A stretch of 64,000 nucleotides of DNA from Bifidobacterium asteroides. Lineage in GTDB: Bacteria > Actinomycetota > Actinomycetes > Actinomycetales > Bifidobacteriaceae. The stretch is taken from the NCBI RefSeq assembly GCF_003202755.1, contig NZ_QGLK01000004.1, positions 248,001-312,000 of the forward strand, written 5' to 3'. A program made the translations under genes and the position numbers. This document shows positions 8,085 to 16,743 of this stretch, in pieces. Numbering within the stretch: the stretch's first letter is position 1; each line of letters opens with the position of its first letter. The notes under the pieces were generated by a model. That model was not told the origin of the DNA. It did no database searches and worked only from the letters and a program-made list of their open reading frames with translations.

Positions 8085-9509
8085 TCAGACCCAGCCCAGG
8101 GCGCTAGCTCCGCAAAGCACAGCGAAACCGATGATTCCCCCCAAGGCATTCAGTGTGGTCAGATATTTGAGACCCTGTTTGGTGTTGAGATTGAACAGCG
8201 AAGTCATCATCCAGAAGCCGCTGCAATTGACGTGCCAGAATACCATGGAGCCGCAGCCGATAGCAAGAGTTGCGACGACCGGAGACAATCCCAAAGCGCC
8301 CATCATAGGGTTGACCAGTGATGCAGAGATCATGACTGCAATGGTCATCGAACCTGTGGCTCCCATCATCACTGCCGCCAGCACAAAGGGAATGATGACC
8401 GCAGGAACGCTGAGGTTGACAATCATGGCGCCTAGTTGCTTGACCATAGCATTATCTTGAAGGATCCCGCCCAAGGCTCCTCCCATGCCAATCATGATCA
8501 ATGGGTCGATGGCGGTCTTCATGGCGCGACCCACCCAGCTGTTCATAGTGATCTCCAAGGCAGAAGACTTGTCGGACAAGGATGCATCGCTTTTGCGAGC
8601 GCTGGCGAGCACCTTGTTCTTGCGCCCGACAACCAGCAGAGCAACCAGGACGACCCCTACGAAAAGGGCAAATGTGGTGTTGCCTAGGGAATTGAAAACT
8701 GCATATGCTGTGCTGCCTTTCTTCACGCCAAGGGTTCCCAAGGATCCGGCGGCTATCAGAACCAGTGGCACAATCAGAGGCATGAAAGACCAGAAGGTCG
8801 AAGGAGTGCCTTCTTCCTTGATGTAGAGCTGATCGAGCGGGGCGTTTTCCGGCGCCTCCTCATAGCCAGCCGCGAATTCAGGATTTGGCGCGATGTATTC
8901 TCTGCCCAAGAAGGGTCTGCTGATGAGATAAGAGGCAACGAAAGCGATGAAACTGATGATGATGCCCCATACCATCACCTTGCCGATGTTGGCCTTGAAC
9001 ATGATGCTCACTGCTAGAATCCCCGGATGTGTCGGAACAAGTCCGTGGGTCAGTGTCAATCCCAAACAGACCAGAGGCGCAATCAGCGCCATAGTGATCT
9101 TCTTGCGCTTGGCTATGATGGCAGAAATCGGCGCGGTCAGGACCTCGGAAATATTTCCAAACACTGCCAACGTCATTACGAAAGCAGCCGAGGATGGCGC
9201 AAGCTCAAGGTGCTTGCCTCGGAAGATTCGTATGAAGAAATTAGTAATTTTTGTGGCTGCACCAGTGTCCTGGATACCCATGGCGATAATGGCGCCGAAG
9301 ATGATGACAATGGCGATGCCCGCCAGAGTGGATCCGAAGTATTTATTGATCTTGTCCATGGTGTCGCCAAGAGAGCCGCCGAGCACCAAACCCAGTATTA
9401 CGGCTATGACGAACAGGGAAATGACCGGATGAATCTTCAGCTTGATGGTGGTGTAGACAAGCAGTGCGACTGCTAGCACCAAAACTATAAGAAAAATTGT
9501 CGGTGTCAA
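8085..9509 (-). CDS. gntP: GntP-family gluconate/sugar-acid permease
   Basis: This is an integral membrane protein of the gluconate:H+ symporter family, with 12-14 hydrophobic segments over about 474 residues, near the family's usual 440-460. Recognisable pieces are LFVIAVILGLVLGG near the N-terminus, FGNISEVLTAPISA, and GCGSMVFWHVNCSGFW near the C-terminus. I place the start at TTG 9509 because AGGAGGT (9516-9522) precedes it by six bases. An in-frame ATG at 9575 would add 22 polar residues but has only a weak ribosome site. It imports gluconate or a related sugar acid. It is the last gene of a - strand run gntK, oxidoreductase, isomerase, gntP, and presumably feeds GntK. Confidence 0.9.
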   Translation of the reverse strand: MTPTIFLIVLVLAVALLVYTTIKLKIHPVISLFVIAVILGLVLGGSLGDTMDKINKYFGSTLAGIAIVIIFGAIIAMGIQDTGAATKITNFFIRIFRGKHLELAPSSAAFVMTLAVFGNISEVLTAPISAIIAKRKKITMALIAPLVCLGLTLTHGLVPTHPGILAVSIMFKANIGKVMVWGIIISFIAFVASYLISRPFLGREYIAPNPEFAAGYEEAPENAPLDQLYIKEEGTPSTFWSFMPLIVPLVLIAAGSLGTLGVKKGSTAYAVFNSLGNTTFALFVGVVLVALLVVGRKNKVLASARKSDASLSDKSSALEITMNSWVGRAMKTAIDPLIMIGMGGALGGILQDNAMVKQLGAMIVNLSVPAVIIPFVLAAVMMGATGSMTIAVMISASLVNPMMGALGLSPVVATLAIGCGSMVFWHVNCSGFWMMTSLFNLNTKQGLKYLTTLNALGGIIGFAVLCGASALGWV

Positions 9510-9614
9510 CGGTGTACCTCCTGGTATGTTGACGTTCTTGTCCCCTCTAAAGATGCGGTCAGCAATCGACGGCATAGTCGCATTTCCTGCTCACCGCATC
9601 GTTAGCTGGTATTG

Positions 9615-10493
9615 CTAGAAGACGATACCTGCCTTCTGCATCATTGATCGAGTGGACTGATAGGCATTATCCACCACCCACTGCGGCGAACGACTCCAAT
9701 ACTCGGGCCGGAATGTCTCGATGGATACATTGCCCTGGTAATCGAGGCGTTGAAGTACACGAAGGAAGTCCATCAGATCTATATTTCCTTCTCCGCAGAA
9801 GACCCTGTTGGATTGCATCAATCCTTGCATGGGAGAATCATCCGCGTCATTGATGTGCACGTCGAAGATCTTCTCCGGATTCACCAACTCCATTACAGAA
9901 AAATCCTGAAGATGATGATAAAGATAAAGGTTGCATGCATCAAAGCAAAGACCGACATTGCTCATATCGACTGCTTTGACAATGTCCCAAGCCCGTTCTA
10001 CCGTCCTAACGGCGCTGTATTCGTGTCCAACCAATTCCAGGCACAGATTCACCTTGAATGGCGCAGCCATCTGCCCTAGGGTCATCAGAATTCGAACGCA
10101 GTTGGAGAATACCTCTGGCCACGGCTCATCATAAGGGCCTTCAAGGTCCGGCTTTCTATGCAGAGGCACCACCACGATCAGATATCTGGAACCGATATGC
10201 TGGGCTGCACGACAGGCCAGATTGAAATCGTTCATGGCGGTTTCTCGCTCGGATGGATCATCGTCTTGCGCGAATAGCTTCTCATACAGATAGAGGGCAT
10301 TCATTGCATGAGGCTTCAGATGGCTCGTAGCGAAGAAATCTGATAGCTCATCAAGGTCGTGATCCTTCATGTAGTTCCTGAGCATGTCCAAACGGATTTC
10401 AATGGAATCAAAACCTGCGCGTTCGCATAATTTCAAATCAGTTGATAAATCAGAACAATCTCTAGAAGTTGCTTCGTTAAATCCAAGTTTCAT
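9615..10493 (-). CDS. Sugar phosphate isomerase/epimerase (TIM barrel, IolI/IolE-like)
   Basis: This 292-residue protein belongs to the xylose-isomerase-like TIM-barrel (AP_endonuc_2) family. Likely metal ligands sit at the ends of strands: the Glu in NLCLELVG, the Asp in LCFDACNLY, the His in FDVHINDAD and the Glu in VSIETFRPEYW. Relatives include inosose isomerase (IolI), inosose dehydratase (IolE) and hydroxypyruvate isomerase. It acts on a keto-sugar in the cytosol. It lies directly after the Gfo/Idh/MocA oxidoreductase (7 bases apart) and before gntP. An oxidoreductase plus this barrel is the classic pairing for oxidising a cyclitol or sugar and isomerising the keto product. The specific substrate is unknown. 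Confidence 0.85.
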   Translation of the reverse strand: MKLGFNEATSRDCSDLSTDLKLCERAGFDSIEIRLDMLRNYMKDHDLDELSDFFATSHLKPHAMNALYLYEKLFAQDDDPSERETAMNDFNLACRAAQHIGSRYLIVVVPLHRKPDLEGPYDEPWPEVFSNCVRILMTLGQMAAPFKVNLCLELVGHEYSAVRTVERAWDIVKAVDMSNVGLCFDACNLYLYHHLQDFSVMELVNPEKIFDVHINDADDSPMQGLMQSNRVFCGEGNIDLMDFLRVLQRLDYQGNVSIETFRPEYWSRSPQWVVDNAYQSTRSMMQKAGIVF

Positions 10494-10499
10494 AACCGA

Positions 10500-11597
10500 T
10501 CACCGATCCTGACTGGCATGCAGGGGAAACTTGATGACAGCATCGTCCTTGGTACTCCGGTAGATGGCGGTAAACAGCTCGACCGTTCGGCGTCCTTCAT
10601 ATCCATCGACTAAGGGCGTGCCGTCTTCGATGACAGCCTTGAGGAAGTCCTCGACCTGCAGCTGATGATAATAGTGCATAGAATCCACGCTATTGAAGAA
10701 GTCGCTGTCCTCTTTCTTCCAAGATTCCAATTTATCGGCCTCGTCTTCAACGGTCCATAAATCGTTGTACGGGGGTTCAGTGATCGTTGACATTCCAGCG
10801 ATGAACATTGCTCCCCCATCGGTCTGCACGCCGACCCCTGCGCCGTTGTCGCCATACACGTGCACCTTGCCGTACAACGCGGGATTTTGGGAATTGCTGA
10901 CTACAACATTTCCTAAAGCGCCATTTTTGAACTTGATCACGGCGACGGCTGTGTCCTCTACCTCAATATAAGGGTGATTGAAATTGCGCCAAACGCCATA
11001 GACCTCATCAACCTCACCCATGTACCAAAGCAGCAGATCAAGTTGGTGCGGAGCTTGGTTCACCAGAACACCGCCACCTTCGCCATCCCAAGTTCCCCGC
11101 CATGGATCACTGTCGTAGTATGGCTTGTCTCTCCATCCAAGCATACGAACCGCGCCAAGCACTGGTTTGCCGATCTTCCCTGCATCAATCGCCTGCTTAA
11201 TGCGCATACATGGTCTATAGAATCTACGCTGCGAAATTACTCCGACTTTCTTGTGCTCCTGTTCAGCCACAGCCAACATGGCATCACAATCCTCCAAAGA
11301 CGAAGCCATCGGTTTTTCAACGAGAATATGCGCACCGGCCTTCATAGCTTCAATCGCCGGCGCCGCATGGGCCGGATGGGGTGTACAGATGCTGACAACA
11401 TCTATATGCTCTTTGCTGATCATCGCCCGAATGTCATCGTAAGCGTGAACCTTGTACGGTTCAGCGAATTTCTGGGCTCTTTGAAGATTGCGATCGTACA
11501 CTGCCACGAATTGCGAATCAGGCAGGTTTACGAAGGCCTTAGCGTGAAAGTCGGCGACTTTGCCGCAACCGATGATAGCTGTTCTTAATGTAGTCAT
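10500..11597 (-). CDS. Gfo/Idh/MocA-family oxidoreductase
   Basis: The protein is 365 residues. The N-terminal Rossmann fold opens TTLRTAIIGCGKVADFHAKA (GxGxxA-type motif), followed by the family's VSICTPHPAHA and LVEKPMASSLEDCD segment carrying the catalytic EKP lysine. The C-terminal half holds the usual beta-sheet domain with PHQLDLLLWYMGEVDEV. GGGAG seven bases before ATG 11597 decides the start; a longer frame to 11663 lacks a site. It oxidises a sugar, cyclitol or sugar acid with NAD(P). Together with the IolI-like barrel downstream it probably converts a sugar into a form entering the gluconate route. The family is broad, so the substrate is open. Confidence 0.88.
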   Translation of the reverse strand: MTTLRTAIIGCGKVADFHAKAFVNLPDSQFVAVYDRNLQRAQKFAEPYKVHAYDDIRAMISKEHIDVVSICTPHPAHAAPAIEAMKAGAHILVEKPMASSLEDCDAMLAVAEQEHKKVGVISQRRFYRPCMRIKQAIDAGKIGKPVLGAVRMLGWRDKPYYDSDPWRGTWDGEGGGVLVNQAPHQLDLLLWYMGEVDEVYGVWRNFNHPYIEVEDTAVAVIKFKNGALGNVVVSNSQNPALYGKVHVYGDNGAGVGVQTDGGAMFIAGMSTITEPPYNDLWTVEDEADKLESWKKEDSDFFNSVDSMHYYHQLQVEDFLKAVIEDGTPLVDGYEGRRTVELFTAIYRSTKDDAVIKFPLHASQDR

Positions 11598-11789
11598 TAT
11601 TGACTCCCTTGTCAGAGTATATTGCCAATACTTTTTATGGACATCATCCATGTATTTCATCATGTCTGCATCATTTTGATTACTTTGTTTTCCTTTCTGT
11701 AGAGATGTCGTATTATTTGAACTTCATTTACTTGGCGGTAGCCACCCCCGGAGGGCGCCATAAATGAGGTCGCGTTCACATCACAAGTT
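11598..11789 (-). promoter_or_regulatory. gntK to oxidoreductase intergenic region with an imperfect hairpin
   Basis: This 190-base gap holds a long imperfect inverted repeat at about 11727-11772 (CTCATTTATGGCG paired with CGCCAAGTAAATGAAG). It may act as an attenuator, processing site or internal terminator setting expression of gntK apart from the downstream genes. No gene is visible. Confidence 0.3.
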
Positions 11790-12329
11790 TCAATGTTTCC
11801 GATCTGCATCAGTTCCTTCTGATACACGACGGTATTCATCAATGACATCAACGACGTGGTCTGCAACCTCATCCGCTGTACCGTCAATTGATACAGTGCT
11901 GCCCGTTTCATCAGCCTCCAACGCTTCTAGGTCAGCAAACTGACTGGGCAGCAAGGATGCGGGCATGTAATGGCCAGTCCGTTTGGCGAGCCTGTCGGCA
12001 ATCAGCTGCGAAGATCCTGACAAATGCACAAAAAGCACCGGAACGTCATTTCGAAGAATGTCACGATAGGCACGCTTAAGAGCCGAACAGGAGACCACAG
12101 TTGATTTTCCTTGAGTATCGCAACGAATCATCCACCGGTTGATGGCCCTCAACCAAGGCCAACGATCCTCATCTGTGAGTGGAATGCCACGACTCATTTT
12201 CTCAATGTTGGCTTGAGAATGAAAATCATCACCTTCTGCCATGACAAAGCCTAATCGATTGCTCACAGCCTCACCTGTCGTGGTCTTACCGCAACCTGCA
12301 ACACCCATGATGACGACGTGTACAACCAT
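11790..12329 (-). CDS. gntK: Gluconokinase
   Basis: This 179-residue kinase matches the small GntK family (usually 165-180). The Walker A motif GVAGCGKTT is at residues 9-17, followed by EGDDFHSQANIEKMSRGIPL, DRWPWL and CSALKRAYRDILR, all GntK hallmarks. AGGAG before ATG 12329 sets the start; the longer frame adds 47 residues from AT-rich DNA. It phosphorylates gluconate to 6-phosphogluconate with ATP in the cytosol. In bifidobacteria this could enter the phosphoketolase pathway through 6-phosphogluconate dehydrogenase. It is the first gene of a - strand cluster ending with the GntP permease. Confidence 0.92.
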   Translation of the reverse strand: MVVHVVIMGVAGCGKTTTGEAVSNRLGFVMAEGDDFHSQANIEKMSRGIPLTDEDRWPWLRAINRWMIRCDTQGKSTVVSCSALKRAYRDILRNDVPVLFVHLSGSSQLIADRLAKRTGHYMPASLLPSQFADLEALEADETGSTVSIDGTADEVADHVVDVIDEYRRVSEGTDADRKH

Positions 12330-12375
12330 ACTTCTCCTTGCGACCTTGCAATGGCCTTTCATAATTAAGAGAATA

Positions 12376-12394
12376 CATATGTCATACGAATATG
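12376..12394. promoter_or_regulatory. Candidate operator upstream of gntK
   Basis: CATAT and ATATG arms (12376-12380 and 12390-12394) enclose nine bases, in the AT-rich stretch just before gntK. GACATAT is also directly repeated on the - strand. CATATG recurs near the SDR gene (6102, 6236) and before the regulator gene (7132). A role as regulator site is a guess. Confidence 0.25.
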
Positions 12395-12711
12395 TCAAAA
12401 GACGATTATATAGAATACAGATAGGATTTAAATATATGAAATCATCACATTTGTGAGGCAATAAATTCATGCAGGCAATCAGAAGACCGGTATAAATGCT
12501 AGGATCAAGCTACTTTGGATAAAAAATCTTCTCGTTGTTCAATGTGCTTTTACTCTTATCTGCACGAACGAACTTCATCAGCTCCTAAATGCAGGATCAA
12601 CACTTCTCTGTCTCTTTAGCGGAAATGGTTGATATGATAAGCAGGCACAAGGGTTTCCTGGTGGGGATGCTAGTCCTATCTTTTTCCGCACGGATTGCTG
12701 GGTTGGGTTGG
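12395..12711. other. Intergenic stretch, no gene
   Basis: It is AT-rich at first, then mixed. An 86-codon + strand frame at 12589 is only the reverse of the glycosyltransferase remnant over part of its length and has no recognisable content. Confidence 0.4.
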
Positions 12712-13224
12712 TCAGGTTTGGTTGGGGATGTGGTCCAGATCTTTGACTATTTGTTCGTTGCCGCCGGACTTTCGCATGTCCTCGCTGATACTGTTGACAT
12801 TGTCGGCAATTTGTTTGTCTACCAGAATCTTCGAGGCGGCACGCCCTAGTGTCTGCCCGTTGATCTTTCTTCGGCTCACGACCGTTCCCAGCCCGAGCTC
12901 AGCGATTCTCGCCCCTACCATCGGCTGATCATCGGCCATGGGAACGACCGCCATGGGCATCGTGTAGCAAAGAGCCTCGTTCACGCTGTTCATGCCGCCA
13001 TGCGTGATGAACAGGTCAGCCCTCTCAAGGACCGCCAGCTGGTCTACAGACTGGTGGATGAATATATTCTCAGGAATCCGCCCCAACTTTGCCTGGTCGA
13101 AATCACGGCCAACCAACAGCACCACTGTGACATCTCTATCTCCGAACGCTTCCACTACCGCCTGATAAAAGGCATGAAGGTATTGAAGATCTTGCCCAAA
13201 GATGCATATCCCCAAGCTGGATGA
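12712..13224 (-). pseudogene. Glycosyltransferase (GT1/MGT type), C-terminal fragment
   Basis: About 170 residues of the nucleotide-sugar-binding half of a UDP-glycosyltransferase are present. Features are VTVVLLVGRDF, then IHQSVDQLAVLERADLFITH followed by GGMNSVNEAL (the conserved H-G-G donor site) and PMADDQPMVGARIAELGLG. The N-terminal acceptor domain is missing: homology stops at about 13224, right where the integrase remnant begins on the other strand. The intact gene would glycosylate a small molecule or be a macrolide-type GT. The truncation coincides with an element boundary, so it was most likely cut by integration or deletion. Confidence 0.75.
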
Positions 13225-13242
13225 TGCCTAATCATAGAGGGA

Positions 13243-14274
13243 TGCAGTCGAAGGGGATCTGAGAAGCGGCAAGTACGTACCGGACACACTCAGAAGAATT
13301 ACTTTCAGGGAGGCAGCCAAGGACTAGCTGAGTTCGAAGCATAACCTGAAGGCATCAAGCATCAATCGATATTGTCGGCGAACAGAAGAAGTATATGCTT
13401 CCACGATGCAGCAACGTGCAGTGAACGCCGTAACGGAGACGGACATAAACACCTGGATCGAGGATCTCAACAAAGGCGAAATCCCTTGCGAGTTCAGTAC
13501 CACCCACAAACCCCAAGCCACTGTCACCCAACAGCATTCCCAGCACAGCGGAAGTTACTTTCGGCAGCGTGCTACGGTATACGGTAGCTCCTAAACGCCG
13601 GTGGCTTACCATCGACCCACTGTCAGGAATCACACTCCCTCGCAAGCAGGTCACAGTCGAACAGATATATCTGACCTATGCGAAAGTAGAAAACCTGGCA
13701 GAGGAAGCAGACAAGATTGATCCAGCCATATCAAGTACTCTAGTTCGATTCCTCGCATATGTGGGTCCGCGGATCGGCGAGGTAACAGCGCTGAGAGTCT
13801 CAGATAAGGACTTTGAGAAGCGGCGGGCCAGTGTCCTACGAACCTGGAAGGAAGATGACAAAGGCAAACCGGTCCTAGCTAGGATCTTCGAAAACTTGGG
13901 AACACAGGCGTGTTGCGATTTCCAGTTTCTTCGTCTTCCCCCTCAAAAGGGTCTGTTCAGGGCTACCACCAGATGCCTTCGTTTTCCTCCCCAAACGCGG
14001 AGAGCACATCAACATAAAGAACTGGTATAACCGCATCTGGGTGAAAGCGGTGGCCAGGAACGGACTTGAGCTACCTGGGCTCACGATACATAAGTCTCGG
14101 CCACACTTTCGCATCTCTATCCATCGCTGCAGGGGCAGACGTGAAAACGGTCCAAAACACCTGGAATCATGCGGATGCCAGCATACTTTGAATGTGTATG
14201 CGTCGCTCTGGCCTGACCGTCTGGATGAAGTAGCCGAGATCATGGAACAACAGCGAGACAGGCCACTGAACTAA
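13243..14274 (+). pseudogene. Tyrosine-recombinase (phage-type) integrase pseudogene
   Basis: Fragments in order are DLRSGKYVPDTLRRITFREA with a TAG (13325-13327) in place of the next conserved residue; SSKHNLKASSINRYCRRTEE and TDINTWIEDLNKGEIP (core-binding domain); then a frame change to RRWLTIDPLSGITLPRKQ and LVRFLAYVGPRIGEVTALRV, which carries the first catalytic Arg; then HTFASLSIAAGADVKTVQ and NTWNHADAS; and after a last shift LNVYASLWPDRLDEVAEIME with the catalytic Tyr. At least one nonsense codon and three frameshifts inactivate it. It lies next to tRNA-Arg, the classic target of such integrases. Confidence 0.85.
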
Positions 14275-14334
14275 AGCACTTTCACCCATCGTGTCTAATC
14301 GTGTCTGAAGGGGAATGACCCGGATATTAAATAA

Positions 14335-14360
14335 CCTCTGGAAGCTAATGCTTCCAGAGG
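14335..14360 (-). terminator. Rho-independent terminator of tRNA-Arg
   Basis: An 11-bp perfect stem (CCTCTGGAAGC and its complement) with a four-base loop is followed on the - strand by TTATTT. It sits seven bases past the tRNA 3' end. Confidence 0.85.
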
Positions 14361-14367
14361 CTCTCGG

Positions 14368-14441
14368 TGCGCCAGACAGGATTCGAACCTGCAACCTGCT
14401 GATCCGTAGTCAGCTGCTCTAATCCGTTGGGCTACTGGCGC
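14368..14441 (-). tRNA. tRNA-Arg (anticodon ACG)
   Basis: The 74-base cloverleaf is complete. The acceptor stem GCGCCAG pairs with CTGGCGC and the discriminator is A. The anticodon arm GCTGA-CTACGGA-TCAGC gives ACG, read as ICG for CGN arginine codons, and the T arm contains GTTCGAATC. CCA is not encoded (ACCG follows). A decayed integrase ends 93 bases away, so the gene probably served as an attachment site. Confidence 0.95.
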
Positions 14442-14546
14442 ATGTCATCTTGACGAGGAACTCGTTTTGACAACTCATTTATACTACCGCAATTGTGGAT
14501 TCTGTCCAGTCTGGTGTGTCGCACAGGAAGCAGGAAACCATAGGCT

Positions 14547-15356
14547 TTAGGCCGACTGTGGCCAAGACAGCCAGAGCAAATATTCCACGTTGCCATGGGC
14601 TCCTGTTATGGGCGATGGCATGGTAGCACGAATAACGAATCCATGCTCACGTGCACAGGCCAAGACACGTTCCAGAGCCTCTTGTCTGCGGTCTTCGTCC
14701 GTCACAATGCCATGATGGCCCAGAAGGCTACGTCCGACCTCGAACTGGGGCTTAACCAGCAACAGACAGTTGGCAGCATGCGCCAGCAAGGCAGGCAGGA
14801 CAGGAATGACATAGGTCAGTGAGATGAAGGACACATCCGAGACCACATATTCCGGGCGATAAGGCAGGTCCCCCGGCTGGACTTCGCGTATGTTGACACC
14901 ACTCATGTCAATCACTTTAGGATCAGCAGCAATCCTTTTCAGCAGCTGTCCGTGGCCCACATCAAGGGCGACAACACGCCTCGCGCCACGTCTGAGCAGA
15001 ACATCAGTGAAACCGCCCGTAGATGCCCCGATATCGAGGCAGAGCCTGTCACGCGGACCAGGCATCCCCAGCGCCGCAAAAGTAGTCAGGGCACCCTCCA
15101 GCTTCAACGCCCCCCGTGAGGCATAGTCATCGCCCGGATTCAGAAGAATCACATCGCCTGGCTGGACGCTCTGAGCAGGCCTTGATGCCAAATGATCATT
15201 GACCGTAACCCGGCCCTGTCGAATCAGCGCCTGGGCTCTGGCCCGCGAATCCGTCAACCCCTGTGCAGGCAGGATGCGATCAAGCCGGTCGCGGGCAAGA
15301 ACCACGGTTCTTCTGCGACCAGCCCCAGCGCTGACGACCGTATCCTCATCGTTCAC
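14547..15356 (-). CDS. tlyA: TlyA-family rRNA 2'-O-methyltransferase
   Basis: This 269-residue protein has an N-terminal S4 RNA-binding domain (RLDRILPAQGLTDSRARAQA, RQGRVTVNDH) and an FtsJ/RrmJ-like SAM domain (LDIGASTGGFTDVLLRRGA, VVALDVGHGQL). In mycobacteria TlyA 2'-O-methylates 16S and 23S rRNA and its loss gives capreomycin resistance; older annotations call it hemolysin. The start overlaps the upstream small gene's stop in an ATGA. It is the last gene of a tyrS-TPR-HAD-small protein-tlyA run. In other actinobacteria nadK and recN come next; here tRNA-Arg and element debris follow instead. Confidence 0.93.
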   Translation of the reverse strand: MNDEDTVVSAGAGRRRTVVLARDRLDRILPAQGLTDSRARAQALIRQGRVTVNDHLASRPAQSVQPGDVILLNPGDDYASRGALKLEGALTTFAALGMPGPRDRLCLDIGASTGGFTDVLLRRGARRVVALDVGHGQLLKRIAADPKVIDMSGVNIREVQPGDLPYRPEYVVSDVSFISLTYVIPVLPALLAHAANCLLLVKPQFEVGRSLLGHHGIVTDEDRRQEALERVLACAREHGFVIRATMPSPITGAHGNVEYLLWLSWPQSA

Positions 15357-15673
15357 TTGCCCTCCCGGTTCAGGTCCTCCTGAAGCCCGGTCAGCACCTT
15401 GCCGAGCAGCTCGATCTGTTGGGCATCGTCCAGATCGTCCAATTTCGCTAAATCAGGAAAACGCTCCAAAATAGGGGCCATGGCTTGTTTATCCATGGGC
15501 TCTTCAGGTTCTGACACAGTTGTATTCTCGTCTTCTGTCTGTGAGAATCGTTCAGAATGCCCAGACTCTACAGGCTGCTCAACCTGGCCGGACTGCTCAG
15601 ATAGCCCGTAGTCAATGGAACCTTGCGAAGATCCACTCACTCCAAGCTGTCCTGACTTGACCTCTTCCAACAT
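15353..15673 (-). CDS. Conserved small acidic protein (tyrS-tlyA operon)
   Basis: This 106-residue soluble protein has a disordered Ser/Glu/Gln-rich N-terminal half and a C-terminal helix-rich segment (ILERFPDLAKLDDLDDAQQI, LLGKVLTGLQEDLNR). The C-terminal part is what similar small proteins at the same place in other actinobacterial tlyA operons look like. There are no catalytic motifs. It starts five bases after the HAD gene and overlaps tlyA by four bases, so it is co-translated with both. Its function is unknown. Confidence 0.75.
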   Translation of the reverse strand: MLEEVKSGQLGVSGSSQGSIDYGLSEQSGQVEQPVESGHSERFSQTEDENTTVSEPEEPMDKQAMAPILERFPDLAKLDDLDDAQQIELLGKVLTGLQEDLNREGK

Positions 15674-15678
15674 GGGCG

Positions 15679-16743
15679 CTACGCCCCGACGACAAAGGCA
15701 GGCAGATCCAGCGAATCCATATCTCCACCACGATCCTGATACTCCCAGATCGCACAGGCGCAGGCCCGCACAGCATCCAGATCAGATATGGGGTCGCTGC
15801 CGTCCTCAAGAGCACGCAGGGTGACATGCCCGTCATCATCCACCTTTGCGGTTTGGTCTCCGCAGTGCCAGGTCTGGTCGGCCTCCTTACTAGGCTGCGG
15901 TTGCGACTCGGCCAAGCCACGCAGGTCTTCAGCCAGATAGGTCGGCCGCCACTTGGCTGGTGCAGTCAGAATAGCGGGTGTTCGGGCCACACCCGTCAGT
16001 ACGAGCATAGAGTCGTATCCGCCCCGGTTGGCTGCCTCAATGTCAGTGTCCAGACGATCGCCCACAGGCAGGCATCGGTCAATGTCCAGGATCTTCTCCT
16101 GGCTGCCAGCCAAGAGCTGCCGAGCCTCATCGTACATGGCCGATTCCGGCTTGCCCGCCGAGTCCTCCGGTTGCTTGCCAGTGGCCAAAATCACCGGTTG
16201 GAGCATGGCCCCATTGCCGGGCGCCATACCGCCCTCTCGGGGCAGGGTCTGATCCTTGTTGGTGGTGAAGTAACGTGCACCATTTTCAATGGCAAAGGCG
16301 GCCTGGGCCAGGTCTTGCCAGCTCAGTTCGGGATACCAAGCCTGAATAACAGCATCTGGCTGGTCTGCAGCCTTATCCACGGGCACCATCCCGTTGATGC
16401 GGATCTGCTCGCGCAAATGGTCTGAACCGATGACCAGCACCCGGGCGCCCTCCGGCAGATATCGGCGCAACATTCGTGCGGCGACGACGGCTGAGGTAAT
16501 GACCTGGCCATCCTCCAGGGTCAGCCCAAACCCGCGCAGCTGATCGGCCACCACATGGGGAAACCGGGATGCGTTGTTGGTGGTATAGGCCATGCGCATG
16601 CCAAGCGTCTGGGCGCGGTCGATGCCCTCGGCCGCATGCTCAACAGGGTCAGCGCCCCGGTAGACCACTCCGTCCAGATCCAGTAGAGCCAGACTGTAGA
16701 TCTTTGCCGGGGCTTCTTCAGTTCCTTTGAGGAAGACGGTCAT
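15679..16743 (-). CDS. HAD-IIA (NagD-like) phosphatase
   Basis: The protein is 354 residues. The nucleophile motif LDLDGVVYRG (D22, D24) is followed by MAYTTNNASRF (motif II), a C2-type cap, and PVGDRLDTDIEAANRGGYDS (motif IV) before SMLVLTGV. This is the NagD/phosphoglycolate phosphatase-like subfamily, likely a cytosolic phosphatase for small sugar phosphates or for damaged metabolites. About 70 C-terminal residues beyond the usual domain (from WHCGDQTAKVDDDG) form an extra small domain seen in actinobacterial homologues. It overlaps the upstream TPR gene by four bases. Confidence 0.88.
   Translation of the reverse strand: MTVFLKGTEEAPAKIYSLALLDLDGVVYRGADPVEHAAEGIDRAQTLGMRMAYTTNNASRFPHVVADQLRGFGLTLEDGQVITSAVVAARMLRRYLPEGARVLVIGSDHLREQIRINGMVPVDKAADQPDAVIQAWYPELSWQDLAQAAFAIENGARYFTTNKDQTLPREGGMAPGNGAMLQPVILATGKQPEDSAGKPESAMYDEARQLLAGSQEKILDIDRCLPVGDRLDTDIEAANRGGYDSMLVLTGVARTPAILTAPAKWRPTYLAEDLRGLAESQPQPSKEADQTWHCGDQTAKVDDDGHVTLRALEDGSDPISDLDAVRACACAIWEYQDRGGDMDSLDLPAFVVGA

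Noticed and set aside
12712-13224. The glycosyltransferase as an intact gene
   Set aside because: Only the C-terminal, donor-binding half is present and no N-terminal domain is found in any frame upstream.
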